Source: Demequina mangrovi (GTDB taxonomy: Bacteria > Actinomycetota > Actinomycetes > Actinomycetales > Demequinaceae). From it: a DNA stretch of 64,000 nt. The notes below the pieces were generated by a model. That model worked only from the letters and a program-made list of their open reading frames with translations, was not told the origin of the DNA and ran no database searches. Positions 1 through 8,781 of this stretch are shown here, one piece after another. The stretch covers positions 35,607 to 99,606 of the forward strand of contig NZ_BBLU01000015.1 in NCBI RefSeq assembly GCF_000759715.1, read 5' to 3'. Both the position numbers and the translations under genes were made by a program. Within the stretch, counting starts at the first letter, position 1; each line of letters starts with the position of its first letter.

Positions 1-115
1 GCGCCGCAAGGCTGAGAGCCGCCACGCGGAGCTGCAGGCGAAGCTCGATCTCGAACGGTCGCCGAGCATCAGCCTCGAACCGATCGCCGTCTGCGTGCTC
101 GAGGTGACCGCCTGA
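1..115 (+). CDS. C-terminal end of an unidentified gene (5' truncated by window edge)
   Basis: Thirty-seven codons remain before the TGA at 113-115; the peptide is charged at first and ends ...CVLEVTA. The TGA overlaps the ATG of the next gene (TGATG), so the two are probably translationally coupled in one operon with the helicase-like gene downstream. The fragment has no recognisable domain, so its product cannot be named. Its position at the head of the McrBC/DUF262 cluster makes a defence-related role possible, which is inference only. Confidence 0.65.
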   Translation, partial: RRKAESRHAELQAKLDLERSPSISLEPIAVCVLEVTA

Positions 116-2073
116 TGAACCGCGAAGAGACCATCGTCAACGAGCGCGCCCGCGAGGCCGTCTACCGGCGAGCGCTCGAGGTCCGCGCCAGCCGCACCGT
201 CGCGACCCAGGGCCCAGCGAGCCAGGCGTGGACACGCACCGGCACCGTACGCCTGGCCGAGATTCCCGAGGGCGTCCTCATCGGCCGGGTCGCGCTGGCC
301 GAGCCCAACGCCGATGTCCCCACGGGCGACTACTACGTGGGCAGCGCGTTCCACCAGGGAGACCACTTCACGGTGTTCAACTGGGCGGCGCGCGTCGCGG
401 CGACATTCTTCGCCGACACCGGGCACGACTGGTGCGCCGATGTGGTGGGTCGCCGGAGTTTCGCGCACGAAGGCGACCGCATCGCGGACTTCGAGGACAT
501 ACGTTTCGAGGGCGCTACTGGCGGACCACTGTTCCAGGCCCGGCGGCTCACCGTTCCCAAGGCACCTGCCCGTGCGCTCCCGACCCCGGTCGCGGCGCCC
601 GCCGCCTCGCCGGTATCGACGCCGATGCCGGCGCCGGTCGCCGAGCCCACCTCGCATCGTGCCCCCGACGCGCCGGCGCCCCGGGCTGGCGCGCCGCTGC
701 GCGCCGAGGGATTGCTGCGACGTCAGCTCCGTGCGCCGCGAACGGGCCACCTCGGCGCCGTGCTCGCGACGCTTCAGCCCGACCAGTACGACCTCGTGAC
801 CCGCCGGGCCGACGAGGATCTCATCATCGAGGGCCATCCGGGTACGGGCAAGACCGTCATCGCCGCGCATCGTGCCGCATACCTGGTGTCACGCGCCGAC
901 CACGAGCTCGACGAGGGCGATGCGCCCGTGCGTCGGGTGCTGCTGGTCGGCCCCACGGACGAGTACGCCGACCACGTGCGTCCGGCGATCGACCGGCTCA
1001 CGGGCGGGAGCGATGCAGTGGACGTGATCTCGCTGCGTCGGCTGCTCGCGACGCTCGCAGGCGTCCCCGACGTCCCCGAGGGGCGCGCGATCACGCGCAT
1101 CGAGGATGGTGCGAGCGAGATCTTCTCCTTCGCGCACGCCGCGGCGAGGATCCACCGGAAGCAGCAGGCCGCCCGTAATCGCACCACGATGCGCCTGCGC
1201 GACGCCTACGACGTACTGCGGGCGAACGGGACAGCGCAGGAGCCGATCACGCGCGATCCGGAGTGGGACCGGTACTTCGCGAACCTTCCGCGCTTCGAGT
1301 CGGCGCGGATGTCGCGGATGCTCGCGCCGATGCTGGCCGCGATCGGATGGCACCTGTCCTCCGAGAACCCCTACGCCGGCTACGACTGCTTCATCGTCGA
1401 CGAGGCGCAGGACGTCATGGCGGCCGAGTGGGCGCTGCTCGATGCGATCGCGACCGGCAACGAACGATGGACGCTGCTGGGCGATCTCAATCAGCGTCGG
1501 TCGGATGCGGCGCTCGCGTCGTGGACGCACGTGGGTGACCTGCTCGGGATCCTCGACGATGCCGGCGACGCGCCGGTGGCGACCATCAGCCGTGGGTACC
1601 GCTCGACCGCGCCGATCCTCGAGTTCGCAAACCGGTTGCTTCCCAAGGCTGAACGCGCAGTCCGGTGTGTGCAGACACTCGGTGCTGAGGTCCAGATCGC
1701 ACGCGTGCGCACCGCGACGCTCCACGATGAGGCCGTGACCCGGGCCGCAAGTCTTGGCACGCGCTACCCCGACGGCACGGTGGCGATCATCAGCATCGAG
1801 CACCCGGTGACCGAGCTCGAACTTACCAAGCGGCGCTGGCGCAAGGACCCTGATCACGCCTATCGCTGGACGCGGGAGGGCCAGTCGATCGACGTCCTCA
1901 ACCCCAACTACGCCCGCGGCCTCGAGTGGGACGCGGTCGTGGTGGTCGAGCCTGCGCGCTTCCCGCAGAACTTCCTGCGGCACGGGCTGCTGTACACGAG
2001 CCTCACCCGCGCGAACCAGGAGCTGTGCGTGGTGCACAGCGAGGCGCTGCCGGAGGCGTTGCGGGGACGCTGA
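115..2073 (+). CDS. HelD/UvrD-like superfamily 1 ATPase
   Basis: A 652-residue protein with an SF1 helicase core. Walker A GHPGTGKT lies near residue 240, the Walker B/motif II VDEAQD near 427, GDLNQRR (motif III region) near 455, a motif IV-like RGYRST, a motif V-like RGLEWDAVVV, and motif VI YTSLTRA near 626. The first 140 residues (IGRVAL..., then FNWAARVAATFF) resemble the N-terminal part of HelD proteins, where a DWR-type motif precedes the helicase. A Pro/Ala-rich linker (about 145-200) separates the two parts. HelD removes stalled RNA polymerase; island-encoded UvrD-like ATPases often work in phage defence. No nuclease motif is visible. The ATG overlaps the previous stop. ATPase of SF1 is certain; whether it acts on DNA, RNA or polymerase is not. 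Confidence 0.85.
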   Translation: MNREETIVNERAREAVYRRALEVRASRTVATQGPASQAWTRTGTVRLAEIPEGVLIGRVALAEPNADVPTGDYYVGSAFHQGDHFTVFNWAARVAATFFADTGHDWCADVVGRRSFAHEGDRIADFEDIRFEGATGGPLFQARRLTVPKAPARALPTPVAAPAASPVSTPMPAPVAEPTSHRAPDAPAPRAGAPLRAEGLLRRQLRAPRTGHLGAVLATLQPDQYDLVTRRADEDLIIEGHPGTGKTVIAAHRAAYLVSRADHELDEGDAPVRRVLLVGPTDEYADHVRPAIDRLTGGSDAVDVISLRRLLATLAGVPDVPEGRAITRIEDGASEIFSFAHAAARIHRKQQAARNRTTMRLRDAYDVLRANGTAQEPITRDPEWDRYFANLPRFESARMSRMLAPMLAAIGWHLSSENPYAGYDCFIVDEAQDVMAAEWALLDAIATGNERWTLLGDLNQRRSDAALASWTHVGDLLGILDDAGDAPVATISRGYRSTAPILEFANRLLPKAERAVRCVQTLGAEVQIARVRTATLHDEAVTRAASLGTRYPDGTVAIISIEHPVTELELTKRRWRKDPDHAYRWTREGQSIDVLNPNYARGLEWDAVVVVEPARFPQNFLRHGLLYTSLTRANQELCVVHSEALPEALRGR

Positions 2074-2094
2074 TTCGACGCCGATTCGCCGGAG

Positions 2095-3861
2095 TCAGTC
2101 CCCCGACTGGGAGTCAACCACTCCGAGCGCCTCACCCAGAGCTCGCGATAGGAGCCCGCGCCGCGCATCGAAGAACTCCTCGAACTCATGGACCGACGTG
2201 GGGAGGTCCGGCAGGCGGTTTCGTGCCCGATAGGCGTCATGCGCTACGGGGTCGGGGTACTGCGTGCGTGACCACGACTCGGGATCCTTGTCCGACTTCG
2301 CGATGTTGACCAGTCCCTCGAGAAGCTGCAGATTCGCCAGCTGGTCGCGCTTGGCCTCGATGCGCTCGACTGCGGCGTCATCAAGTCCTGCGGATCGAAG
2401 AGCCTTGCGCGAGAGCAACGCAGCCGGAAAGACGTGATCAACGTGGTGAACATTTCGGGTGTCGACGTGCGGGAACAGCACAGCGAGCAAGGCGAAAGTG
2501 GAGCGCCCCCCGTATGTTCTCGAGAGCAGTTCGTCGACGCGATCCGGGGTCGGGTGCAGAGATTTGCCGCGCGCCGCCATCCGGCGCTCAAGCTCCTCTT
2601 CCGGGAAAGACTCAGCGCCATGAAGCTTGATGACATCGCGAAGGTCACGCAGCAGCGAATCCAGGCCCGAACCCCAGATGCCGGATGCGACGAGTGACCG
2701 GAGCACCCACTTCCGGATTGCCTCGCGATCTCCAGTTTCGCTAGGCGCCTCTCGGTATTTCTGGGTCGCCTCCCGGCGGTGAAGGTAGTAGGCAATGGGT
2801 ATGACGACACTGTCCGCGGTCAGTGTCGCGTCGCTGAGGCCGAAGTCCGAGAGCAGCCCGACTGCCAGCTCAAGCGAATCTCCAACCCGATCCCACTGGT
2901 CATCAAGCACTGCCATGTTCTCCGAGGTGAAGTTCTTCACCTTGAAGCTGATGTCATTGACGTCGGTGAGCATCAGACCGGACTTCAGAACCAGGTCCTT
3001 GCTGAACGAGAAGCCCTGCCCGACGGCATTCAGCCGGTCGACCAGTCCGTGCACAGCCTCACGCGCGTCGCGCTCCTTCCACTGGGCCGTCGCAATCGAC
3101 AGCAACAGATCAGAGTACGAAAGCACGGTGCCGCCCGAGTTCACACGGATGAAGATATCCAGGACTCGCTCGATGTCTTGCTCGGTCTCCTCGAACATAT
3201 TGACCAGTGGCTCGACATGCACCACGTGCCATAGCTTGCCAAGCCTCTCGACAACAGCTTCGTCATTGCCTAGGCCCTGGCTGCTCGCCAGTTGGAACGC
3301 TTCGAACTGCGTGCGGGCATCATAGATCTTGCTCACGGGGAACCAGTAAGGACGCTCCGCAACATCAATCGACTCAAGCGCCGCGTCAGAGAAGAACCGA
3401 AAGTCGTAGACGAGCCCATCGTCGTTGTGCTCGGCCTCGCGTCCGGCGTGCAGAAAGAGCCGCGTCTCGGGGTACGCGCCAGCATCGGAGTATCGTCCCC
3501 ACTTTCTCCGCTGCGCAAAGCTTCCTCGCAAGCCGATATTGAGGGAGGTGAGCCTCTGCTGCCCGTCGAGCACGGCGGTCGCGGGCTGCCCCGGCGCGAG
3601 GTCCGCAACTGGGTTGTGACGGTTCGACAACTCGTTGTAGTTCTTCATGAAGCCGTAAAAGCGGAACTGTGCCGCCGTCGCGGGCTCGACCTTCCACGAC
3701 AGGAACCCGCCAATGGGGTAACCCCGCATGAGCGAGTCGAACAACCGGATGATTTGGCCCGGCCTCCACACATACTCCCGCTGGATCGCCGGGAGGATCA
3801 ACTCCTGCTTCTGCACGCGCAGGAGGGTGTCGGCGACTGTCGTCTGCGGCATGTAACCCAT
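2095..3861 (-). CDS. DUF262 (GmrSD/SspE-like) protein with C-terminal HNH-like region
   Basis: A 588-residue protein. The N-terminal DUF262 ParB-like fold shows IQREYVW near residue 27, PIGGFLSW near 49 and the diagnostic DGQQRLTSL near 99. A C-terminal DUF1524/HNH-like segment around residue 475 carries HHVDHVFP followed by NLQLLEGLVNIAKS. DUF262-DUF1524 proteins such as GmrSD and SspE are NTP-dependent nucleases acting on modified or phosphorothioated DNA. The start at 3861 was chosen because TATGGT lies six bases upstream (leaderless); an upstream in-frame ATG has no such signal. Base composition is visibly less GC-rich than the neighbours, which suggests transfer. It is divergent from mcrB across 124 bp, consistent with a shared defence module. 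Confidence 0.88.
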   Translation of the reverse strand: MGYMPQTTVADTLLRVQKQELILPAIQREYVWRPGQIIRLFDSLMRGYPIGGFLSWKVEPATAAQFRFYGFMKNYNELSNRHNPVADLAPGQPATAVLDGQQRLTSLNIGLRGSFAQRRKWGRYSDAGAYPETRLFLHAGREAEHNDDGLVYDFRFFSDAALESIDVAERPYWFPVSKIYDARTQFEAFQLASSQGLGNDEAVVERLGKLWHVVHVEPLVNMFEETEQDIERVLDIFIRVNSGGTVLSYSDLLLSIATAQWKERDAREAVHGLVDRLNAVGQGFSFSKDLVLKSGLMLTDVNDISFKVKNFTSENMAVLDDQWDRVGDSLELAVGLLSDFGLSDATLTADSVVIPIAYYLHRREATQKYREAPSETGDREAIRKWVLRSLVASGIWGSGLDSLLRDLRDVIKLHGAESFPEEELERRMAARGKSLHPTPDRVDELLSRTYGGRSTFALLAVLFPHVDTRNVHHVDHVFPAALLSRKALRSAGLDDAAVERIEAKRDQLANLQLLEGLVNIAKSDKDPESWSRTQYPDPVAHDAYRARNRLPDLPTSVHEFEEFFDARRGLLSRALGEALGVVDSQSGD

Positions 3862-3985
3862 GGGCCGACCATACCGACTGCCATGATGCGCGCTCGGACG
3901 CGCAGCCCGGCCGTGGGGCACATTTGCCTGAGACGCCGATGGCGCGTCTCGAACCTAGTTGGCGCCCGGGGCTACGGTGGGCGGC
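3862..3985. promoter_or_regulatory. Divergent promoter region between the DUF262 gene and mcrB
   Basis: On the minus strand TATGGT (3868-3873) is six bases from the DUF262 ATG. On the plus strand TACGGT (3973-3978) is seven bases from the mcrB ATG. Both fit the actinobacterial leaderless pattern, so the two transcription units of the island likely start at their first codon. No clear operator is seen. Confidence 0.6.
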
Positions 3986-5257
3986 ATGAGCGATGACGAC
4001 ACACTGCGGTACGACGTCTATGCACACGCGATGCTCCGGGCACTTGTCGATCTCGGTGGCACCGCTCCGAAGTCCGAGGTAATCGCGCGCGTCGCCCACT
4101 ACGTCGAGCCCAATGAGCGGGAGTCCTCGAAACTCAAGAGCGGTCGCGTTCGCTGGGCGAACATGGTCGCGTGGCTCAGCACCGACTTCAAAGCTGCCCG
4201 ATGGATCGTGAAGCCCACCTTCGGCCAATGGTCCATCACGGATGCTGGGCGCCACGCGCTCGAAACGATGACACCTTCCGAACTTCAGACCACGGCGGCC
4301 CGTCTCTACCGCGAAGAGCGTCGCCGTCTCGAGGAACAAGACATCTCGATCATGGACGATGAGGAGGACGAAGACACCACGGCCGCGACGCCGCGGTCGA
4401 GCTCGATACCGCCTACCGACGATGCGCTCGTCGGCGCGACGACGATGCCCCGGGCCTCACTCTCCGAGTACCTGTCGCTCCTCGCGTCCCGCAAACAGAT
4501 CGTCCTCTACGGCCCTCCAGGCACGGGCAAGACGTTCATCGCGCAACAGCTCGCGAGCCACATCGTCGGCGAGCTCAAGGCCGCGTACACCATCGTCCAG
4601 TTCCACCCCTCGTACGCCTACGAGGACTTCTTCGAGGGATTCCGTCCCGTGGTCCGCGACGGAGTCGCGTCGTACGAGCTGCGCCACGGCCCGCTGCGCA
4701 AGATAGCTGCCGAGGCCGAGAACAACCCGGGCCAGCCCTACGTCCTCGTCATCGATGAGATCAACAGGGCGAACATCGCCAAGGTCTTCGGCGAGCTCTA
4801 CTACCTGCTCGAGTACCGCGACGAGCAGATCACGCTCCAGTACCAGACGGCCGAGCAGTTCAGCCTGCCTCCGAATGTCTACATCATCGCGACCATGAAC
4901 ACCGTCGACCGGTCGATCGCACTGGTGGATGCCGCGATCCGCCGCCGCTTCTCCTTCATCGAACTACATCCGTCCGAGGAGCCTGTCGCGGGAGTGCTCG
5001 AGCGCAAGGGGCATGCAGACCTCTCGCGACTGCTCACGCGCCTCAACTCGCTCATCGGCGAGCAGCGCCGCGACCTCCAGATCGGCCCGTCGTACCTGAT
5101 GCGGCCCGAGGCCCGGACCTCGGACGGCCTCGAACGAATCTGGCGCTACGACATCCTCCCGCTCCTCGAGGAGCAGTTCCTCGGAGACCTGTCGCGCGAG
5201 GAGGTCCATCGCCGCTTCGCGCTCGCGCGCCTCGTATCCACGACCCCGGACAGTTGA
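3986..5257 (+). CDS. mcrB: McrB-like AAA+ NTPase with N-terminal Mrr_N-type domain
   Basis: A 423-residue protein. Residues 10-95 (MLRALVDLGGTAPKSEVIARV... through the ITDAGRHAL strand) match the winged-helix Mrr_N domain found in type IV restriction proteins. An acidic linker (DDEEDED) follows. The AAA+ domain has Walker A YGPPGTGKT near 174, FHPSYAYEDFFEGF, Walker B VLVIDEINRANIAKVFGEL, and the McrB signature MNTVDRSI near 303. McrB is the NTP-driven motor that loads and activates the McrC nuclease on modified DNA. The Mrr_N-like N terminus replaces the DUF3578-type reader of E. coli McrB, so target choice may differ. Leaderless start behind TACGGT; its TGA overlaps the mcrC ATG (TGATG). 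Confidence 0.92.
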   Translation: MSDDDTLRYDVYAHAMLRALVDLGGTAPKSEVIARVAHYVEPNERESSKLKSGRVRWANMVAWLSTDFKAARWIVKPTFGQWSITDAGRHALETMTPSELQTTAARLYREERRRLEEQDISIMDDEEDEDTTAATPRSSSIPPTDDALVGATTMPRASLSEYLSLLASRKQIVLYGPPGTGKTFIAQQLASHIVGELKAAYTIVQFHPSYAYEDFFEGFRPVVRDGVASYELRHGPLRKIAAEAENNPGQPYVLVIDEINRANIAKVFGELYYLLEYRDEQITLQYQTAEQFSLPPNVYIIATMNTVDRSIALVDAAIRRRFSFIELHPSEEPVAGVLERKGHADLSRLLTRLNSLIGEQRRDLQIGPSYLMRPEARTSDGLERIWRYDILPLLEEQFLGDLSREEVHRRFALARLVSTTPDS

Positions 5258-6489
5258 TGTCACACCTCGAGTTCGACGAGCTCGACCGCGACGGTGCAGT
5301 CGTCGCGCTCGAGTCATCCGTTGCGGCTCGGCTCGCGCGCATACGGCTGCTCGCAGTCGAGCCGACGTCGGCCGGCCACTGGCGCATCGTTCCGACGGGT
5401 GTCGTCGGGTCGGCGACGCTCGGGGACCGCACGTTCACGGTGCGCCCCAAGGACGGCGTTCCCATCGAACGCCTGATGTTCCTGTTGTCATACGCACGGA
5501 ACCCGGGCTGGATCGCCGACGAGTGGACGGCCGCCGAGGCGACGGACAACCCGCTCCTTGTCCTCGCCGAGGCCTTCACACGTGCGCTCGAAGGCGCGCT
5601 CGTGGCCGGCCCCCTCCAGGGCTACGTCCGCGTTGACGATGACAGCACCACCGTCCGCGGCCGTGTTGACCACCAGGCGCAGATCCGGCGGCGACGCGGT
5701 CTCGTGTTCCCTACGCACGTCTCGTTCGATGACTACTCGGTCGATATCGCCGAGAACCGCATCGTCAAGGGCGCGGCCCTGCTCGTCCACGGCATCCCGA
5801 ACCTCTCGAACTCCACGCGGCGTCGGCTCACCCATGTGATCGCGAAACTGGAAGGCACGCGCCCGGTCCGTCCCGGCGACGCGATACCTCCGTGGCGGCC
5901 AACGCGGCTCAACCACCGCTATCAGACGGCGCTCCACATCGGCGAGCTCGCCCTGCGCGCGCTGTCACTCGACCTCGGCTCCGACGGCGCCCCACCGCTG
6001 CCGGCCTTCGCCGTCGACATGGCGGCCGCTTTCGAGGACTTCCTCAGCGCAGCCTTGACCCAAGAAGCCTCCCGCCGCGGCCTCACTCTCGAGCTCCAGG
6101 CTTCGTCCATGCTCGATCACGACGCGAGCGTGGTGCTCCGGCCCGACATCGTGCAGCTGTCGGGCGGGCGAACCGTTGCGATCATCGACGCGAAGTACAA
6201 GACCGCTCGCGAGCGCGGTGCCCGGAACGCCGATGTGTACCAGCTGCTCGCCTACTGCACCGCGTTGGGCACCGACACGGCTTGGCTGGTCCACGCGGGT
6301 GGAGCGAACACTCGTGGCGAGGGCCCGGCCATCAGCATCCGCGGGGCCGACATCACCGTCCGCCAGTGGACACTCGACCTCGCTGCGTCCCCGAACGACG
6401 TCCTCGCGCAGGTCAGCGCGCTTGCCGAGCGCGTGCTGGTAGGCGGCTCGTTGGAGCCCCTGGCCGCGGCCTATCAGGAGAGCGCGTGA
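5257..6489 (+). CDS. mcrC: McrC-like nuclease subunit of a McrBC system
   Basis: A 410-residue protein encoded directly after McrB with a TGATG overlap. The N-terminal half (GDRTFTVRPKDG, then LLSYARNPGW) is typical of McrC, followed by the VRGRVDHQAQI segment and a helical middle. The C-terminal PD-(D/E)xK nuclease core shows RPDIV near residue 294 and IIDAKYK near 308, giving the D...DxK catalytic set. McrC stimulates McrB NTP hydrolysis and cleaves DNA between modified sites. A TTG three bases upstream is in frame, but the ATG is preferred. Downstream coupling by GTGA to the DUF429 gene suggests that protein is part of the same operon. Confidence 0.92.
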   Translation: MSHLEFDELDRDGAVVALESSVAARLARIRLLAVEPTSAGHWRIVPTGVVGSATLGDRTFTVRPKDGVPIERLMFLLSYARNPGWIADEWTAAEATDNPLLVLAEAFTRALEGALVAGPLQGYVRVDDDSTTVRGRVDHQAQIRRRRGLVFPTHVSFDDYSVDIAENRIVKGAALLVHGIPNLSNSTRRRLTHVIAKLEGTRPVRPGDAIPPWRPTRLNHRYQTALHIGELALRALSLDLGSDGAPPLPAFAVDMAAAFEDFLSAALTQEASRRGLTLELQASSMLDHDASVVLRPDIVQLSGGRTVAIIDAKYKTARERGARNADVYQLLAYCTALGTDTAWLVHAGGANTRGEGPAISIRGADITVRQWTLDLAASPNDVLAQVSALAERVLVGGSLEPLAAAYQESA

Positions 6490-7178
6490 CCTACCTCGGC
6501 ATCGACGCCTGCAAGAAGGGCTGGGTCGTCGTCGTGGTGGACGATGCAGGCTGGGTGGATGCATTCGTCGCGCCCGATATCGCCGTCGCTGAGCGCGGAG
6601 GGATCACAGATTTCGGAGCCACCACCATGGTGGTCGACATCCCCATCGGCATTCCAGACTCAGGAGCGCGCCGAGCCGATCAGCTCTCGCGGAAGTTCAT
6701 CAAGCCACGCGGGTCCAGCGTCTTCCCGGTGCCAGTCAGGGCTGCGCTCATCGCGCCCACCTATGAGGCAGCACGAGCGGCGTCGATCGCCGCGAGCGGC
6801 AAGAGTCTGTCGGCCCAGGCCTACGCGATCCGCGAGCGCATCCTCGATGTCGACCGCCATGTCGCCAGCGCGCGGATCCCGCTCCTCGAGGGCCATCCCG
6901 AGGTCAGCTTCCGCGCGATGGCGGGCGCAGGTCTCGACCATCCCAAGAAGAGCGAGGCGGGCGCCGCGCTCCGCCAGCAGCTTCTCGCGGGGCGCGGGAT
7001 CGACGTGCCCTTCGGCATCGAGCGCGATCTTCCCGGCGCATCCAGGGACGACGTGCTGGATGCCGCAGCGATGGCGTGGACCGCTCGTCGCGTCGGGGAC
7101 GGTGAAGCGATCCGCTTGCCGCCGAGATTCGCGGCGGAGCGATTCAGCGACGGGATCGACTCGGCGATCTGGTTCTAG
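6486..7178 (+). CDS. DUF429 family protein (predicted RNase H-fold nuclease)
   Basis: A 230-residue protein starting at a GTG that overlaps the mcrC stop (GTGA), so it is the third gene of the McrBC operon. The N terminus YLGIDACKKGWVV and the VDIPIGIPD, SVFPVPVR, EGHPEVSF and DDVLDAAAMAW blocks are typical of DUF429. The family is predicted to have an RNase H-like fold with conserved acidic residues, and its members are experimentally little known. It could be an accessory nuclease of the McrBC system or simply a hitchhiker. Its TAG shares the palindrome CTAG with the stop of the convergent small HTH gene. Confidence 0.85.
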   Translation: MTYLGIDACKKGWVVVVVDDAGWVDAFVAPDIAVAERGGITDFGATTMVVDIPIGIPDSGARRADQLSRKFIKPRGSSVFPVPVRAALIAPTYEAARAASIAASGKSLSAQAYAIRERILDVDRHVASARIPLLEGHPEVSFRAMAGAGLDHPKKSEAGAALRQQLLAGRGIDVPFGIERDLPGASRDDVLDAAAMAWTARRVGDGEAIRLPPRFAAERFSDGIDSAIWF

Positions 7179-7423
7179 GAGAGCTCGCGCCTCACTGCAG
7201 CGACCATCCTGTCGTCGAGCAGCCATCGCGCGCGGCTGTTCTCGCCGTGGGGCCTGTACAGCTTCCTCAGCACGGCCCGGACCTGCTTGGGCGTCGTGGC
7301 GAGCTGCGCCGCCAACTCCTTCGGTGTGGTCGCCGTCTCTCGACGGTAGCGCGCGCATGCACCACCCGCCTCAGGTGACCTGCGCCTCACGCACGCGTCA
7401 TTTGATGCCGATAAGCCGTCCAT
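7175..7423 (-). CDS. Small helix-turn-helix protein (start uncertain)
   Basis: An open frame of up to 82 residues on the reverse strand. The C-terminal half reads TTPKELAAQLATTPKQVRAV and continues with LYRPHGENSRARW, which looks like a compact DNA-binding HTH with a basic tail, somewhat like the AT-hook/HTH end of Lsr2-type proteins. The first 35 residues are low quality and the true start may be an internal GTG. Its stop overlaps the DUF429 stop (CTAG), and its first possible ATG shares CCATGG with the NERD gene start, so no base is left between three genes. It could regulate the island. Reality of the gene is moderately supported by the HTH alone. Confidence 0.55.
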   Translation of the reverse strand: MDGLSASNDACVRRRSPEAGGACARYRRETATTPKELAAQLATTPKQVRAVLRKLYRPHGENSRARWLLDDRMVAAVRRELS

Positions 7424-8309
7424 GGATCGGCTGACCCTTCGTCGCTGGACCCGCTACGGCCACGACCGCGTCTACGCCACCGGGATCGACGGCGCCCGCC
7501 TCGGATACCTGGATCTCGTGACGGGACGCACGCATCTGGAGCCTGGGGTCGATGCAGGAGTCGCGCAGGCATTGAAGGACTGGCAGGCGCGTCACCACCG
7601 GGCGACGGGAACGGGCGCTGCGACCACCCATGCCCCCGCCTCGGGGACGCTGTCGCCGCCGCGGGGAGTCAGCGCACCCGTGTTCAAGGACCTGAGCGGC
7701 AACCGCCCCGGCGATGCGGTGAGCGCCCGAGCGCAGGAGGAGTGGGAGGCGTATCAGGCACGGCGCCCCAGGGCCTCACGCATCGCACGGTTCCTCGGCT
7801 TGAGCACGCCGGATCGGAGCTGGGCACGCGGCGCGGCGGGCGAGGCCGAGGTCGGCGCGCGGCTCGAGCAGCTCTGGCCGGAGGGGTGGCGCGTGATCCA
7901 CGCGATCCCCGTGGGGAACAGGGGCGCCGACATCGACCACCTGCTGATCGGCCCGGGAGGCGTCTACTGCATCAATACCAAGAACCACAGCCGCGCCAAC
8001 GTGTGGGTGAGCGAGCGCGTCATCATGGTGAACGGGCAGAAGACCGACCATCTGCGGAACTCACGTTTCGAAGCGAAGCGGGCTTCGCAGGCGCTCTCGG
8101 CCGCGCTCGGCTCGCAGGTCGAGGTGCGACCGACACTTGTCGTGATGGCCCGCACGTACACGGAGCGTTCGCGCCCGGCCGATGTGCTCGTCGTGGGCCG
8201 ACGGCATGTGCCGGCATGGTTCCGGCGTCGTCGAACCGTGCTCAGCGCGGACGAGGTGAAGCGCATCTACGACGCGGCGCGCGCCTCGACCACGTGGAGC
8301 TTCCGATGA
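7422..8309 (+). CDS. NERD-domain protein (nuclease-related)
   Basis: A 295-residue protein. Residues 8-60 are an N-terminal module (RVYATGIDGARLGYLDLVTG...) often found before NERD domains in actinobacteria. A linker follows, then the NERD domain: GEAEVGARLEQL near 138, GADIDHLLIGPGGVYCINTKN near 170-190, with the D...NTKN pattern equivalent to the PD-(D/E)xK active site. NERD proteins are predicted DNA-processing nucleases, often next to helicases or in defence islands. The start ATG lies inside CCATGG shared with the reverse HTH gene. The family is certain; the substrate is unknown. Confidence 0.88.
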   Translation: MDRLTLRRWTRYGHDRVYATGIDGARLGYLDLVTGRTHLEPGVDAGVAQALKDWQARHHRATGTGAATTHAPASGTLSPPRGVSAPVFKDLSGNRPGDAVSARAQEEWEAYQARRPRASRIARFLGLSTPDRSWARGAAGEAEVGARLEQLWPEGWRVIHAIPVGNRGADIDHLLIGPGGVYCINTKNHSRANVWVSERVIMVNGQKTDHLRNSRFEAKRASQALSAALGSQVEVRPTLVVMARTYTERSRPADVLVVGRRHVPAWFRRRRTVLSADEVKRIYDAARASTTWSFR

Positions 8310-8346
8310 CACGCGACTGTCTCACCTCGTCCGTAAGGTGCCACCC

Positions 8347-8730
8347 ATGACCGAGTCCCGATCCACCCGCGACTACTACGCCACATTCGACGACGCGCTC
8401 CGCGCCTACGCGATCCCGCTGGAGAACCACGCGCTCGTCCGCGCGACCGTCGCGACGCTCGACTTCGCGCGCATCTACATCCCCGCCAAGACGCGCCCGT
8501 ACATCGCCCTCGAAGCGGAAGGCGGCAGCGTGGTCGCGTACGTGAACTCGGGATGTATCGACATCCCCATTGGCGGCGGCCTCTACAAGAAGGTCGAGCT
8601 CCCCACCAACCGGCTCGGGTCCGCTTCCGGGGGTGGCACAAAGAATCACCCTTCCGAGGAGCAGCGTCCGCCCTGCCCACTGTGCTTCACCGAACTGCCC
8701 GCATCGGGCGTCTGCGGCACCTGCGACTAG
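8347..8730 (+). CDS. Hypothetical protein with C-terminal zinc-knuckle tail
   Basis: A 127-residue protein, probably leaderless (TAAGGT at 8334-8339, seven bases before the ATG). The body (YIPAKTRPYIALEAEGG..., YKKVELPTNRLG) has no family I can name. The last 18 residues, CPLCFTELPASGVCGTCD, form a CxxC-x9-CxxC pair placed exactly at the C terminus. The same kind of tail closes the proteins at 24922-25263 and, slightly varied, 14289-14720. This suggests a shared zinc-binding tag rather than a domain-specific fold. The function is unknown. Confidence 0.8.
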   Translation: MTESRSTRDYYATFDDALRAYAIPLENHALVRATVATLDFARIYIPAKTRPYIALEAEGGSVVAYVNSGCIDIPIGGGLYKKVELPTNRLGSASGGGTKNHPSEEQRPPCPLCFTELPASGVCGTCD

Positions 8731-8781
8731 CGGCCCGCCTCGGAGCCCTTGCCACCCACCACCCCACGAGGAGCCAACACC

